64,000 nt of DNA, taken from positions 12,465,219 to 12,529,218 of the forward strand of contig OY987251.1 in NCBI GenBank assembly GCA_963920765.1, in the 5' to 3' direction. Source of the stretch: Ulota crispa (taxonomy: Eukaryota; Streptophyta; Bryopsida; Orthotrichales; Orthotrichaceae). The notes beneath the pieces are model-generated. The model ran no database searches, was not told the origin of the DNA, and saw only the letters and a program-made list of their open reading frames with translations. Within the stretch, counting starts at the first letter, position 1, and every line of letters begins with the position of its first letter. This document shows, in pieces, positions 23,568 through 37,400 of the stretch. Made by a program: the position numbers and the translations under genes.

Positions 23568-24896
23568 AGAGGGCCTCAAGGTAGCAGGGGGAGAGGTGTG
23601 GTGGCAATCCTGGAACCAACCGCCGCGCCTGAGGGGTGGATTCCACCTGTGATTGCAATTGCTTGCAGGAGTCCAATATCTATGCGGTCGAGGAGATTGC
23701 CAGGCTCAGTATCAAGGTAAGTGCCCTTGATTCTTTCTAGTACTTGTTTTATGTTTGGGAGATTGCAATTTTATTTCTAAGTGTATTTGGTTCTTGTGCC
23801 CTCTTAGCGTTTCTTCATCTTCCCGAATGTAGCCGACATGCTTGCCAAACTTTGGGGTTTACGATTCATGTGAGGAATACCCAAGTTTGTTTACGTGTAG
23901 AAGTTCAGAGTGGAAGAGATCAGAGATTACAGCCCACGTAGTCAAGACTTTGATCTAGCATGGACTATTCACTCCGATATATTCAATCAACATAACACGG
24001 TAGTAGATTCCCTAAGCCGCATTCCCTCGTGAATAGTAATTGCCCAATTCTACAAGCAGCCTTGAATGCTCATGTGGTCTCCATTTTGCAAAGCAACTGT
24101 GGCACATTCATGGGAGGTATGGATTGAGAGATGTTAGGAAGTCATCAACTAGGGCCTTGTTGGGTGTGGACTGGTATGGGGGGTGAATTGAGGGATTATA
24201 CTACCTCTCTCACACTTTGTTGTTGATTTCCTTCTCGTTCATAGTATTTTGGGCCTCTAGAAGTATCGCTTGCTACATGGTTTGCCAGTCACAATTTTTG
24301 AGGGAATTTCTAGGGTAGGCATGGATGGTCTATATCCGCTGCCCTTCCCTTTATTTTACTAAGTACAAAGCAATAGATTGATAGACGACAAGAAAAGAAT
24401 GAGGATGAGGGATACTAGTTTCATGCTTACCAGGACACTGCCATGATCTCCCGTTCTAGGACTGTTCCTGCAACAATGCCACGCCCCTCCTGGTTAGACC
24501 GTCAACTCCATGCCCAATTATTGTGGATCAAACTCGAGGAGATGTAGGCATGCATACACAGTACAAAAATGAGCAAACTGCAAGATCCGCCGTTTAGAAA
24601 CTCGTGATTCAACTCTTGGAACTTCCATTTTGTGCTTTCATTTCATATCCACCCATTTCACCAGAACTTCAATTTCTGTAAACTACGTAGTAAGCAGATC
24701 CTCACATGTATTCCACTAAGAACCTGTCCTTCTGAAGCACCTCCAGCCGTCCCATTACTTACGTTGATGTTTGGTACAGTTTCCCTTGATAGTTCTTCAC
24801 TTATGCTAATAATTCAACGTTGCTTGTTCTTGCAACTTGAATTTGGATCCTCAAGATTTTGTGTCTCACTTATTGCTATTTCTTGCAGGGTTAACA

Positions 24897-27800
24897 TGCC
24901 GCTCTTATTGATAGAGGCTGCCAGTGCAGGAGGTTTGAGTTTCAATGCAATCACCAATATCACAACGATGGATAGCGAATTCATCGGCGGTTTAGCCGCT
25001 GAAACGCATGACCATTCCAGTACCAACATGGAGGGGGAGAATGTGGGCCTCGCAACGCAAGCACTGTACTTTGGGGAGGGCTCCTCTACGCGTCTCCTTG
25101 AAGCCAAGAATTCATTGAAGCATTCAAAGAGTGTGCAATTGATGTCTGATCCAAACGAAATGGATTGGAGAGGCAAGTTTCAAGATTATTGCAACTCCAG
25201 CAGTCCGAGTTTGCCGTCCTCTCCTATTGGTTTGTTCCATGAAATGCCAATGTCTGAACTAGGATTGTATGACTAGGCGGAGGACACCAAAGACTAGAGT
25301 TTCGACAACGTATGGAACAATGATGAATGGAATGAGCCCGTACTTTCCCTATTAGGACCTTGAGTTTTTCATGGACCCCCTTTGTGTGCGACTGGTTGGC
25401 TTCGAATGATTCTGGCTGAGTCCATGGACGACTTCATCAAATTTTGGCCAACAAACGTGCTCCACCGCATTGTCACAAAAACCAACAAGTACAAATTTCA
25501 CATGCCGATGCACTTCACTCTTTACGTGAACTCTCCCTTATTTTTGGTATCTTCACTTACGTGTAAACCAATTGGACTTGCCAGCGTTTTTTTATCTCTT
25601 AGGAGTCAAACTTCCTAGACTGCCGAGAAACAACCTTGCTTTCTTCGACAAAATCTTGAGCATTAGTGCATGGTTCGGCCATTACAAGATCCTCTAATAG
25701 AGAAACTGGGATCAATACGACGTACACAGTGTCCTTTTGCTGGTCTCTATTACATAGTTTCCTGTCATGCCATATGTACATCGAGTGTCTGTTGTTCGGA
25801 GAATCCATTCCCGTTCTTGTCCAGTTCATACCTCGTCAAGGCCACAGCCTGAATGTCGATCTCATCTTTCTTGTTTGCGGGACAAGTTGTTCTTTATTTC
25901 CTCACTTGAACCCTCGATAACCCGACCAGTTCATCAGTGCTTGGGGTCATTTTTGCATGGTAAAATCCTCTTAAGCGCTTGGACAAACTGGAACCGTTCT
26001 TACTCAGTAATTGAATGTAATGGCCTTCCAAAGAGCTCTAGCCATGTTTGCGTCATCTTCACTCTTCACGTTGTACTCTATAATACCCTTCTAATTTTGT
26101 TATTTGGGCCATATTGCGTAGGTACGCACACCGGCAGTGTCATAGTAAGCCACATTTGACTAATGGCCATTGAGATTGGGTTGACATCACTGAAGTAGAA
26201 CTCTTGTGTTGGTTGGTGTTCTAATCTTGATGGGATTCAAGGTATTGCCACACCGGCAACTATATTGGGACGTGCGCCTTATGTACAATTGCCCAATCAT
26301 TAGCTTAGCAATGGGCAGGTACAAGTTTGAGGCTATAGTCCACTGCATACACCTGGTGGACAGCCGCACTCTAGTATCTGATAGGGAAGACTCTACCTAT
26401 GACAAGATAGGGAAGGTACACCCTTTGGTCAAGTCATTCACCCGCATCAGTCAATCATTGTACAACAACAAACCCATTTGTACGGTGGACAAGATCATGG
26501 TCCCATATAAAGACAAGTACTGCGGTATCCAGCAATACATGAAAGCAAAGCCTGTCAAATTTGGCATCAAAATATGGGCTTTGGCTTGCAGTCAATCTAG
26601 GTAACTCATCATTCCCCACATTCAATTCTCTCTTTCCAATACCAAATGCTAAAGGTCTAAAGAACATTGCCTAATGCTAGTGGTACTATTTGCCTTGAAC
26701 TCTCTGATGATATAATTAGTGAGTTTGACCCCAATGCATTCAAATTATAAGAATAAGATGGAGTTGTCATTGAATGAGCGTGTGTTCTCCTATACTATAC
26801 ACGTCATTGTTCTGTGGTTGCTTTAGTTTTTGGTTAGTTGATCCTACATTTGCTTCACAGACAATCAAGTCACAGTGGACAGCAAGGAAGTAATATGACA
26901 AAAACCGCGGGTGTTTGTGTTGTGAGAATCTCAACGTCAAGTCAAGTATAGAGTAATAGCTTTTTCTATAGGAAATTGGTGTCCTCGTTCACTAAACATC
27001 CATGAAATTTTAGCTTCAATATAGTGAAAGTAGCACTAACTAATTCAACGTACCCTTCCATTGATGGGATACCATATCCATGCCAGATTTGGTATTACGT
27101 TTAGGCCCTGAATTCATGCATGTTTGGCTGTCCATGAAGTAACCAGAGTGTGAGCAGTTGCTACACATTCTGGCTGCATGCTATGGGGCCGTAGCGTTCA
27201 CTGTGCGTGTAGACGGGACGTACTTTTCTAGGTGCATTGTGCGGTGGCGACAGCAGCTCATGTGTATGTATTGTAGCCGTTCTATTTCTTCTTTATCAGT
27301 GATTGTATCCAACCAAACTCTTTCAGAGTTTTCGTGCAATGAGACTCTTACTAGATTGTTTGAACTATCCCTCAAGATTGAACTTGTTCCCGCTCCTAGC
27401 ATGGTTATTGTAACGGTGTGTAGTTGGTTCGAAGCTAGCACTTCAAGTGATCATGTAGTTCACATGCTAGTCAGCCGATGGATTTTATGACAACGGTGTG
27501 GCTGAAGATGCCATGTCTAGAAAAGTTTTGGTTTCTTACAGAGGCGGGAGAGGGCCCGTACTCTTACTTGTCGTAAGACTGCTTGGAACGCAAATGAAAA
27601 TGTTAGTGCAGTGGGTGGATTCTTCGAGGATGCGACATTGGGTGCAGATTGCGGCTTCCTCCGGTTACATCCCCGTTTCTCTCGTCGACTACTGGCATGC
27701 TTGGAATGGCTGAGAGGGTTTTGAGAGGACGGATTCTCATTGAAGTCCGGTGCGGGGCATAACACCTCTCTTCCCACTTCCTCTTGAGAACGGAGTTCAG

Positions 27801-29075
27801 GGTGGCTCAATTTCCTTTTTCGGTGTCGTAAATACATGTCAAGGGGTTTTTGATTCATACTCAAGTCGATGGCGTTTGTGGTTGCTAGTTTTTGTCAGGG
27901 CAATTTTGGGTCAAAAAGTGGCGGATATGACTACTGGAAGCGATTCTGTATTGTACATGTTGGGGCTTCCGTGCATTTCCTTGACTATAGAGGTGTATGG
28001 GCTCGCTTGTGCCGATACTCTTTGTGGAGGGAGGGTTTTGACTTCTGTACTCTGCACTGCGGTGATGCAGCTTGTTCCCCTTGTTGACTATGATTCCATG
28101 TACTACTAATGTCAGGAAAGGAGAAAAGAAGGAATAATCATCTTGATGTACATTTTGCTGCATGTCTGTTGGCTAACAATTATCTCGTGCTTGTGTTTGC
28201 AGGTATGTGTTGAGAGTTACAGTTTACCTTGGAGCTAGCAGGGACGTGGAGGTGGGAACACTCGTAGGGGAGAATCCCGTTTTACAAGCCGTGCAAGGGC
28301 TGGAGAACCGGGGGCATATAATCGTCACCAACAATTTCTTCACCAGTGTCAAGCTCTTCATGCGGCTGTTGGATAGAGGCTTTTATGCAACCAGTACGGT
28401 GAAGAAGGGTTCACGAGGCTTTCCCTCTTCATTGGCTGGATTCCCCAAGGCCAATTTTCTACCACGGGGCACCCTCATCACCAAGATGCATTGAACGTGA
28501 CAAATTTTGGCTATTTGCTAGATAGACTTGAAGCTGGTGTGGCTTCTCAATACCGCCACCGACCCGATTTGAGATGGCAAGACGACTGGGCGCTGGATCA
28601 AGCAAGACCGAGTATAGTTTTCCACAAGCCCATTCTTTTGGAGTATCAGAAGAATATGCAAGGGGTTGACGTTGTTGACCAACAGCGCGGGAACTATACG
28701 GCGCAGCTATAGTCCAAGCAATGGTGGCATAGGATTCTATTGTTTGTCCTAGATTCTTCTTGCTTGAATGCTTATGTTCTTTTCAGAGAGGATGCATAGC
28801 GTGTGGGATTCAAGATTGATGCCTGGCTTCAGTGGCATTACAACTTGGCCATGGCACTAGTGAGGCCACACTTGGAGGTAGGCCTCGTTCGCGGACTGCA
28901 TTGCACATTGGCCTGGCCCGGATTTCGCCGAATTGAAGGGCACAAAATCCACCGGCGACTGTGCATTGTGTGTTCTCGACGAATGCGGGGATGTAGCTGC
29001 GCCTTCATGTGTGACGGCGCTTGCTACATCCAAGTTCATACGCAGCCAGGTTATGTCATACGTGCTCGGAAGTGA
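24897..29075 (+). pseudogene. piggyBac transposase (DDE_Tnp_1_7 type), interrupted
   Basis: The likely N-terminal exon begins MPLLLIEAASAG just after an acceptor (TTGCAG) and is acidic. A conserved N-terminal block lies near 25400-25500 (AESMDDFIKFWP, then a THIVxKTNKY-like phrase). The catalytic core starts near 26206 (LILMGFKVLP, RYKFEAIVHCIHL, TVDKIMVPYK with Asp at 26488-26490, QYMKAKPVKFGIKIWALA). A 1.6-kb interval with AG|GTAACT at 26602 and TTTGCAG| at 28202 behaves as an in-phase intron. The core then resumes (RGHIIVTNNFFTS-like block, YQKNMQGVDVVDQQR with Asp at 28668-28670, a WWHRI phrase). A Cys-rich C-terminal finger follows (CIVCSRRMRGCSC, CDGAC) near 28960-29030. Defects are frameshifts near 26200 and 28494, in-frame TAG at 28710 and 28797, an extra stop in the N-terminal region, and Asn at 28330-28332 where the family has the second catalytic Asp. 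It is not functional as it stands. Confidence 0.85.
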
Positions 29076-29079
29076 GGAG

Positions 29080-31095
29080 TATTGCTAGCACTGGTGTACA
29101 CTCGGTGGCAAGAAGCAAGTGTCCTCTGGAGATGCTGATCTGATTTATTTGGAGAGTTGGGTATCGTGATTGTTTAGACTTGGATAAATATGTATGAAGT
29201 AGGCAGCCTTTGGGGTAGCCAATGATGAGGAAGGTTGAGTTTTGATGTTGCTTGTAGGTCTAGATGCAGCGGTGGTTTGGATAGTTGTATTGCTTTTGCA
29301 TCGTCATTTTTGGGGTACTAGGCATTGCAGGTCCTTCAAAGAGGATTTCTTGTGCTTTAGAGGATAGAACATAGTAATTGTGCACTAATGCACTGCGGAA
29401 GACTTTGTAATTTTCCCAAACGTTTACGTGTATTCCCTACATGAACGTGGGCTTTTTTTATTTGTCGATGGTCTTGAAAACCTGTCCAATACCATTCCTG
29501 CAGTTCTTGAGTTTAGTAATATATTTTCTGACGTAAGTCTTGCAACAAGACGAAACTCCAATGGGAATTCCCTGTGCTGTGCATTGACGACAAGGACTTG
29601 CAGGGACTTAGCTTCGTGATCGTTGCTTAGCTTTGTTGATCCTAGTGATCTGGCCGAATGGATTTCGATGCGTCTGGGACATCGCAAAGACTAACGTGAA
29701 CCATCTGCGCCGGTAAGCTCTGACTCTGGTCGCTAGGAATGAATGACTCCGTGTTCGGTCGATGGTGTTTGATCGATGGTAGTTGCATGTGAAGACCGTC
29801 GACGATTACGATTAGTCTGAAACCTGCGTGAAGCTTGTGCAATGCCGAGTACCCATGACGTAAAGGCACTCAGTTAGCAGAGTGGACACTCATAAGAACC
29901 CGTCAGGAATGTGGAAGTTTCGAGCGGTTCAACATCCGTCGATGTTATGCAATTCCAGTATACATTGTACCCCCCGTTGTCTAGACACTCCTAAACCGAA
30001 AGTAAGTGCGCTGCCCTTGTGATTGTAACAGATGTCGTCCCCGCGCCGTTCTCCCACTTCCAAGAGCCCGTGCGAGTGTTGTGGATACGGACTACAACAG
30101 TAACCACGAGAACTTTGTGAGTTTGTCAGAATGCGGGAAGGGAAGGTTCACTTATGCATCGACTGGGCCACTTGAATGAGATGAGAAGCTAGTATAGAGC
30201 ATGTTGCGGAAATATGGGAAACATCAGTCCAGTAGAGTTCAGTGATCCCAAAGAAGTGATGGTATGCTTTCACGGGGTTTTTTTTACCTCTTACATGGTT
30301 GGTGGCAACTAATTCGACACCACCGTAACTCATTTCCTAACCGCTATCCTTGTCGCCTCGTCACGATTCAGTGGAGCCCGGGCTTGAGTGTCAGTGCAAA
30401 ATTCATGATTGGTCAAGAATCGACGTCAATGCCAAGAAACCTTGCCACGATTTGATGCATCCCGGGCCTGAGTTTCAATGTGAAATTCATGACTGACCAA
30501 AGTCACCATCGACGTCAACAAATTGGCCGTTTTAGAAGAAAACTAAAACCACCAAATCCTCCTCAGCAGTTCTTGTGTCACCGGCACTTGCCCCGAGTTT
30601 GTCCCATGATGAATATGCCAAGAGTCGCCGCCTACCTTTGATGCCACCCTACCACAACTCTAGTTTCAAGTACACGATATTCAAAATCTGAACCTCCAAT
30701 TTACGAACCAGCTGTACAAGGAATTCAAACCCGAACCGCTAAATTGTACACACAATCTCTCTCGATTGCCTCAACCGCCATCTGAATTCATTCCCCGCCA
30801 ATTTTGAGAGACATCCGCGCACACATGGCAACTGCCGTGGCACCTCGAAAGTTGTGAACCCCTGTCTCTTTCGGGTGGCCCCCCCTCTCTGTATGCGACG
30901 GAGCGCATCCACGAAGTCTCGAACCCTATGGTCGATCTTGCAAGAAACACCGCCAAACGGAGCACGAGAGCAAGACCCATCCATCGATACGGCAGGATTC
31001 ACAATCGAAGCAGTGAAAGAACACCAAAATGCCTTGAAAGCACCGTATGAGTACTCTATGGCTCCATGCATACGGAGCCCCGGGGTCGTTTAGGG
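29080..31095. other. Right arm of the piggyBac element, no gene identified
   Basis: GC-balanced sequence between the transposase and the right terminal repeat. A 110-codon frame on the minus strand (30739-31071) and an overlapping one on the plus strand (30854-31093) have no recognisable domain. This may be subterminal sequence needed for transposition, or eroded cargo. Confidence 0.35.
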
Positions 31096-31329
31096 TTAAC
31101 TCCTAAAGGATTGAGCGTGCCGTTGCGATCAGTACAATACGGGGTATTATTTTTGTATTTGGAATGGATCCACACCTCTACTATATTTGAGATCAACAAA
31201 AAAGTTGGAGAATAGATCAAAACAGTTCTAGTGAGCTACTTAAGATCCCAAATTAAAAATTCTTACTGGTAACAAATACCAATTATATGACAGCGTATGT
31301 ACTATGCCCTATGGTCCTTTAAGGGTTAA
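31096..31329. mobile_element. 226-bp TTAA-flanked MITE, piggyBac-like, abutting the large element
   Basis: TTAA at 31096-31099 (shared with the large element) and at 31326-31329 flank a 226-bp insert. It begins CTCCTAAAGGATTGAGCGTG and ends GGTCCTTTAAGGG, an imperfect inverted repeat. Its left edge also resembles the left interior of the large element (AGCGTGCC, AATACGGG). It is noncoding and is probably a deletion derivative mobilised by the same transposase. Confidence 0.7.
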
Positions 31330-31410
31330 AGGGAAGAACCTTCTAAGCACTTGTTTTTGCAACACCAAGCATTTACAACCAACTACATTTAGAAACCCTG
31401 TTTAATCCAT

Positions 31411-34400
31411 TCATTTTTGTAATCGTTTTATTGACGGTGATCTTGACTTTGATCGAGATGACAACTTTGTTGATTGAGATGATTGGGAACTAGGACTTGG
31501 ATTGAATGTATTCGTTGGAAAAACGTTGGTTTCCAGTTTCCTCTTAATTCTACCTACCATTTTTTCCCGTGCTTCTAACCAATATGGCAACCTTGTCATT
31601 TTAGCAGACAATAAATGTTCAATTATATCCATATCACTTATGTTGATTGATACTTTTATAAAATCCAAGGCACGATGTATTGAGAGGCTATTCAAATTTA
31701 ACTTCTTCAACTGAAGTGTGCGAATCATGTTGCAATAATCAGCTTTGCCAAATTTATTTTGAGTCTACAAAATAAAATCATCAAACCGTCAGTATTTTCC
31801 TAATTATGATATTATGTTAGAGATGCCTACAATGAACTTAAAAATCATGGTTGTTATATGAGGAATTCACAAATAGAGGCACATAAACAAAAGTATTATA
31901 AACATGACCATAGTTTCAAGATAAGTACAAATAGGGACACAATTCCAAGACCCCTTACTATAATTTCCTTATTTAGGCTTGACTTATAGAGACCTTTAAG
32001 TTTTTTGGAAGTTAGCTAACACTTAATGTAATATTTCTAAATCAACCAATGTCCAAACTAAAATTTTATAGAAATTTACAAGTTATATTTTTTTATTTGT
32101 GCCCATGTATGTAATTATTTTGAAATTGTGCCCCTATTTATAGTGGGAATTGATATGTGCACACCAGGGGGTTGATATTTGCACACCCCCTGCAAGGTAC
32201 ATTGTAGATTTCTACCATCAAAAATCTGAATTTTAGAATTTCAAATTTAGTTTTGGACTTAGAGACCATGGTCTACTCTTGAACCATTAAAAAAATTGCA
32301 ATTGAACAATAACTTAATGAAAAAGCTTATTTTTTTTACAAACAAAAATAAAAGTAACACTTTTTCCTCTAGCTAAGTGTTTTCACTGAGTGTTGTTTAA
32401 TTGCAACTTTTTCTTATGGTTCTAAACTAAACCATGGTCTCTAAATCCAAATATGAATTTGAAATTCTAAAATTCAACTTTTTGATGGTAGAAATCTATA
32501 ATTTGCCTCCCATGGGGTGTGCAAATATCAAACCCGGTGTGCACATATCAATTCGCTTTATAATTTTGTTTTTGTACCCCTACTTGTAAATTCACCTTGT
32601 TTTATCTTTCACAAGAGGCAATTGATCGTTCAATTTTTGTAAATTCAAAAGTGAGAAACGCACCTGAATTATAAATCTAATGTGGTCTAATATGTACACC
32701 TCAGCTGCAGTTGGACGTCGTCCATTATGGTGGATGAGACTAATTAAAACTTCAAACCATGGATATTTCAATAAAACGTTCCTAAATTGTTCGGTTTTTC
32801 TTGGTGTTGATTCCATATCACAAACAACGTTCCTTGGACTCCGAAGCCCCTATTTTTATCAAAACCAGGATTTTAATTATGTTGTTATTGACTAACCTTA
32901 GGAATGATGAATCTAAATTTTAAACCAAAAAACAAACAAGTGGTGTAAAATTTTGTATTCAAATTTTTGTTGTTTTCCGATTTATTAAGACAAGAGATCT
33001 TCAATGACTCATGAAATATATTTTATATGTTTTGTTAATGTTATTTTGAAGAAAAAAATATTGTTTCTATAAATAAAAAATCATTTTAGATTAAAAAAAT
33101 TAAATAAAACTCATGAATTGAAATGTTAATTAGTTTAAGTAATGTAGTAAAATAAGACAAAGGCTTGAAGAACCTCTTACGTTCTCAATCTTGAGTTATT
33201 GAAGTATTTTATGAATTTTCTTGTTTAACCTATATATATATATATGGACTATTCATGTAATTATGGACTCTGTGTAACTATGAAGTACAAAAAAATTAGG
33301 AAATTTTCCCTTTTTCAACAAAACATCTAGAGATCTCACAATATTTTGAGTATATCTTCATTTTCTTATGGTGGATTGTCATTTGTGGACTTTGCAAAGT
33401 TCATGTTTAGCTAAATACAACACATAAGGTTTAATTTTTTTAAATGATCTTTGACAAAAGGTGTCACATTATAATTTTAAATCTAAACATTGTTATGGAA
33501 AAGAACAAGTTTTATACTTTATTGATTATGTCTGTTCAACGTGATTAGCTTGACTTTTGGCTCTTTAGCTTGCTAAATGGGTTTTATTATAAAGATTGGA
33601 TGTCAAGCATTGAGTATTTCTCCATCACCCAAAATATGAAATTCAACGGGTGAGGAGGTAGAGGACATGGAAAGGAAAAAGAGGGTGGAGCTTTTACCTT
33701 GCTAAATGAGTGTATACTAGTTTGATAAAATCAAAAAATCAAAAGTAATGATAATCAACAATGGAAATTTTGTATATAGCAGTTTGGACTTTTGGATAAA
33801 ATTTGGATGTAATTTTACAAATCAATTTTGCACACAATAGACCCTGTTGAAATTAATGTGATTATAATAAGATAGTCAATATTAGTTTATGAAGGTTATT
33901 AGTTTACACATTGGGGTGGGGAGGAGATGGGGCTATGTTGAGATTGGTTTTCAATGTTAGCTTTAAATTTTAGGTATTTGTTGTACTAACAGAGACAACA
34001 GAGATATCCTTGCAATAAGCAAATTCTACACTAGCAATCTTATCACAAGATGTGTTCAATTTAGACATTTAAACTATGAACAGCTAATTACTTCACAAAC
34101 ACAAACTTGATTCAAAGTAAAACCTCAATGTAAACCACTTTACCTATTTACCCCTCTCTTCCCTATTGATTCTTCATTAAAAGGACAAACAAATCACTAG
34201 AAATTGCACCATAACACACTCTTAGCCAATCAAAATGGTTGCTCATACGGACATATTCTTTTGTATATAATCACAGCTGGTATTGGTTTAGGCAAGATTA
34301 GCTTAGAGCAATGCTAAACATGGACATACCTTCAAAGCTGCATAATTGCGTGCAAATGTATATGCACGAGTAGACCTTGTAGCTGCTAGCTGCTTCAACA

Positions 34401-37400
34401 ATTCAAAATTATAATCTGCTTGTAAAGTTTCAAATTTAGTGTCTTTAGCCAATACGTCTTCTAATTGTTGGAGAGCCAAATTTCTGCAAGCTTTCAAAGG
34501 AAGTCCACCATATCTTTCTGTTGTTGGAGTACTCTCTTCAGATGCCAGTGAAGTTGCTTTCCTAGTTTTGTAAAAAAAACCAAAATCTTGTCAAGATAGT
34601 ATCATAACACTAAAATCACAATTCCCTTTGTAATATCATATATGACCTTTTTAACATTCACATCTTCAGTTTTTGTGATATTCATAGTTCCATATCACAA
34701 TGAACTCACAATTATCTCTATAATATCACATCTCCAATCTTTGTGATATCATACTACTAAAATCACATTGAACTCTATAATATTGATCATATCTCAAGTC
34801 TCTATAAAATCACATCTTCAATTTGTGCTATCATATTACAAAATCACAATTCTCTTTGTAATATCACATCCTTGACCTTTGTAATATTACATCTCCAATT
34901 TCCGTGATTTTACTAAAAAAATTACTTTACATTCTATCTAACATATGAAAATCTCAATAATATCATTATAGTGAATGCCTAGCATAGCTAGCGTCAATTG
35001 CTAGTTTTTTTTTTTGTAATACAATGAAACTTAATTGACCAATTTAATATTTTGAATCATATGTCGATTTATTTAAAATCAAACATGTATATATCAATTT
35101 TGGTACTTTTGATGATACCTATATGAATGCAATGTTCGTTTTGCTTCGTCTTGGTAAAGACCAAGCAATCTCTTGTTTTCTTGGACTTGCAAATCTATTT
35201 GATACCTTCCTTCATTTGCCAAAGGAAGTGGTGGAATATAAGGTTGGAAATCTGTGAGTATTTGTTTGTTTGCACTTGGATAATGTATGCTCTTTGTCCT
35301 TGTCTCTTCCAAGCGGAGTCCGTCAAGGAAAAATCTCCCCATCCTAATTCACATTAAAACAAAAACAAGGTTAATAAACGTTTAAAACTCAAGAAGTTCT
35401 TGACTATTTACAAGTGGAATTGTTTTTGAGCTAATGAGTTGGGGTTTGGTATTTCTTGTAGCAGAAATATATATCACTACAAGAAAAATGACCCAAATCA
35501 ACAATATTATATTGATTTGAACATCTTGATTAGAATATTTTGAACATCTTAGTGTTGATTAGGACATGTTTGAAAATTGATTATGACCACTTGATTTGGA
35601 CTCATATATTTTTTACTCTTGTTTCTACTAGTGGTATAGTTGTTGGTTATAAGTGCCATGCACTATATTATCACAACTTTTTGAGATATAGAATATGTCT
35701 AGGAGGCTCTAAGCCCCATAAACACCATATTAGGTAAATTGGGAAAAACAACACATTCTAGGACAGCTTTCACTATTTAAACCATTGTGTATATATTATC
35801 ATATCACAAAAAAAGGTGTGCATTTTCTTGTACAATAGTGAAGTCTCAGTGATTGCCTCCAAGAACTTCAATCATTACAACTTTTGAGCAATAGCTATGC
35901 CTACATTATTGATGTGGGAATAAGGTGAAGTACAAAATGGTCTCTCCAATTTTTCCCAATTTACCTCATATGGTGTTCATAACTTACTTGGTGTTTTTAA
36001 GTTGGTTTTGCAACTTGGTGAGTTCTTCATGAAAATCTTTATTAGAACATTTTGAACATAGTAATGTTAATTAGGACATGTTTGTGTTGATTAGGACCAC
36101 TTAATTTGAACCTATTTTCTACTAATGATATAGTTGTTGGTTATAAGTGTCATGCACTATATTATCACAAATTTTTTAGATATAGGATATGTCTAGGAGG
36201 CTCTTCTAAGCTCATACAACTCACTTGGTGTTTTTAAGTCGGTTTTGGGACTTGGTGAGTTCTTCATGAAGCATTTGATAGCCATTGGCAATCTCGGCAG
36301 TTCGTGGAGAAAATACAGCTCCACACCAACGCTCCCCATTCCAAAACGTGTTTTTCAAGTTGAGAGGCAAAGAAATACTGTCCATGGATTTGGGAAGCAC
36401 TTCTTGTTGGACATGTTTGGCTTGTTGGATTCCTTCCTTCTTTGGATCTCTTCGACTACGAGGCCTTTTGTAGAATTTATACTTGGGTAATAATGATCTA
36501 TCACGCTGCAAATCAACAAGCCCTGAGATAATCAACCCCATTTTTCCTTGTTTCACAATTCTATTCATTAATACCAAGTTTATGTATAAATATATCAAAA
36601 TTTATTTTGGTTTTAGTCATAGATTTTTTATGATTTTAGGAAAAATTTGATGGATATCCCTCAAGTTTGCAATATTTGTACAAAGGGAATTGATATGTAC
36701 CTCATCCTTTTGACTATTTTACCATACTCTTTTCACTATTCTACCATACCTACTATATATGGCTTGTATTTATGATATAATGGCAGATGTCGATCATGGA
36801 AAAAACATCACTAAATTGAAAATACAACCTAACGTAGAAGTTGTAATTTTAGCTCTATTTTTCTCTAGATCTTGCTCATAGTATTGATTAAAGGATCTAC
36901 TTTTTCTCATTTAAATATTTTAATTGATATTATGAGAAAGATATAGAGTTGAAAAGACAAACCAAACTGTAGTTACAACCTTTATGTTAGATTGTATTTT
37001 CAATTTAGTGACGTTTTGTTTGTGGTGTATACCTACTATAATATCATCAATATAGTCCACATACAGTAGGTGTGGTACAATAATTAAAAGGGTGTGGTAC
37101 AATAATTAAAAGGGTGTGGCACAATAATTAAAAGGGTGTGGTACCTATATCAATTCCCTTTGTATAGATATTCCTAGTTTTTTTATTATTGAACAAATAT
37201 CCTCAAACCATAATTTTCTTGTGTTTGTTTTGCTATACACACCACTTTCCGTCCTCCCTTTGTGTGCATGCTACTTCTTTTTTGTTATCCTACAATCCTT
37301 ACTTCAACATTAGTCATGACATATCCCACACAAGCACAACATACTCTTTTGCTTGTTCCTATGGCAGCTGCTTTACAATTTGGTTGCTTTTCAAGCAAGG

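Larger units (their letters stand above)
21888..31095 (+). mobile_element. 9.2-kb piggyBac-type DNA transposon, degenerate
   Basis: The duplicated target TTAA lies at 21884-21887 and 31096-31099. The left end reads CCCCTAAACGACACAGCG and the right end CCCCGGGGTCGTTTAGGG, so CC(C)CTAAACGAC is an inverted repeat. Base composition changes at both edges, from AT-rich flanks to balanced GC inside. A broken piggyBac transposase lies at 24897-29075. The 3 kb to its left carries an RGG-rich tandem-repeat frame (23160-23567), and the 2 kb to its right has no recognised gene. Insect elements of this superfamily are usually 2-3 kb, so this one is unusually long. Confidence 0.85.

Noticed and set aside
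22965..23676. Proline-rich minus-strand frames opposite the RGG repeats
   Set aside because: They are complements of the Gly/Arg-rich repeat. At most one strand is real and neither is proven; only the forward frame is listed, with low confidence.
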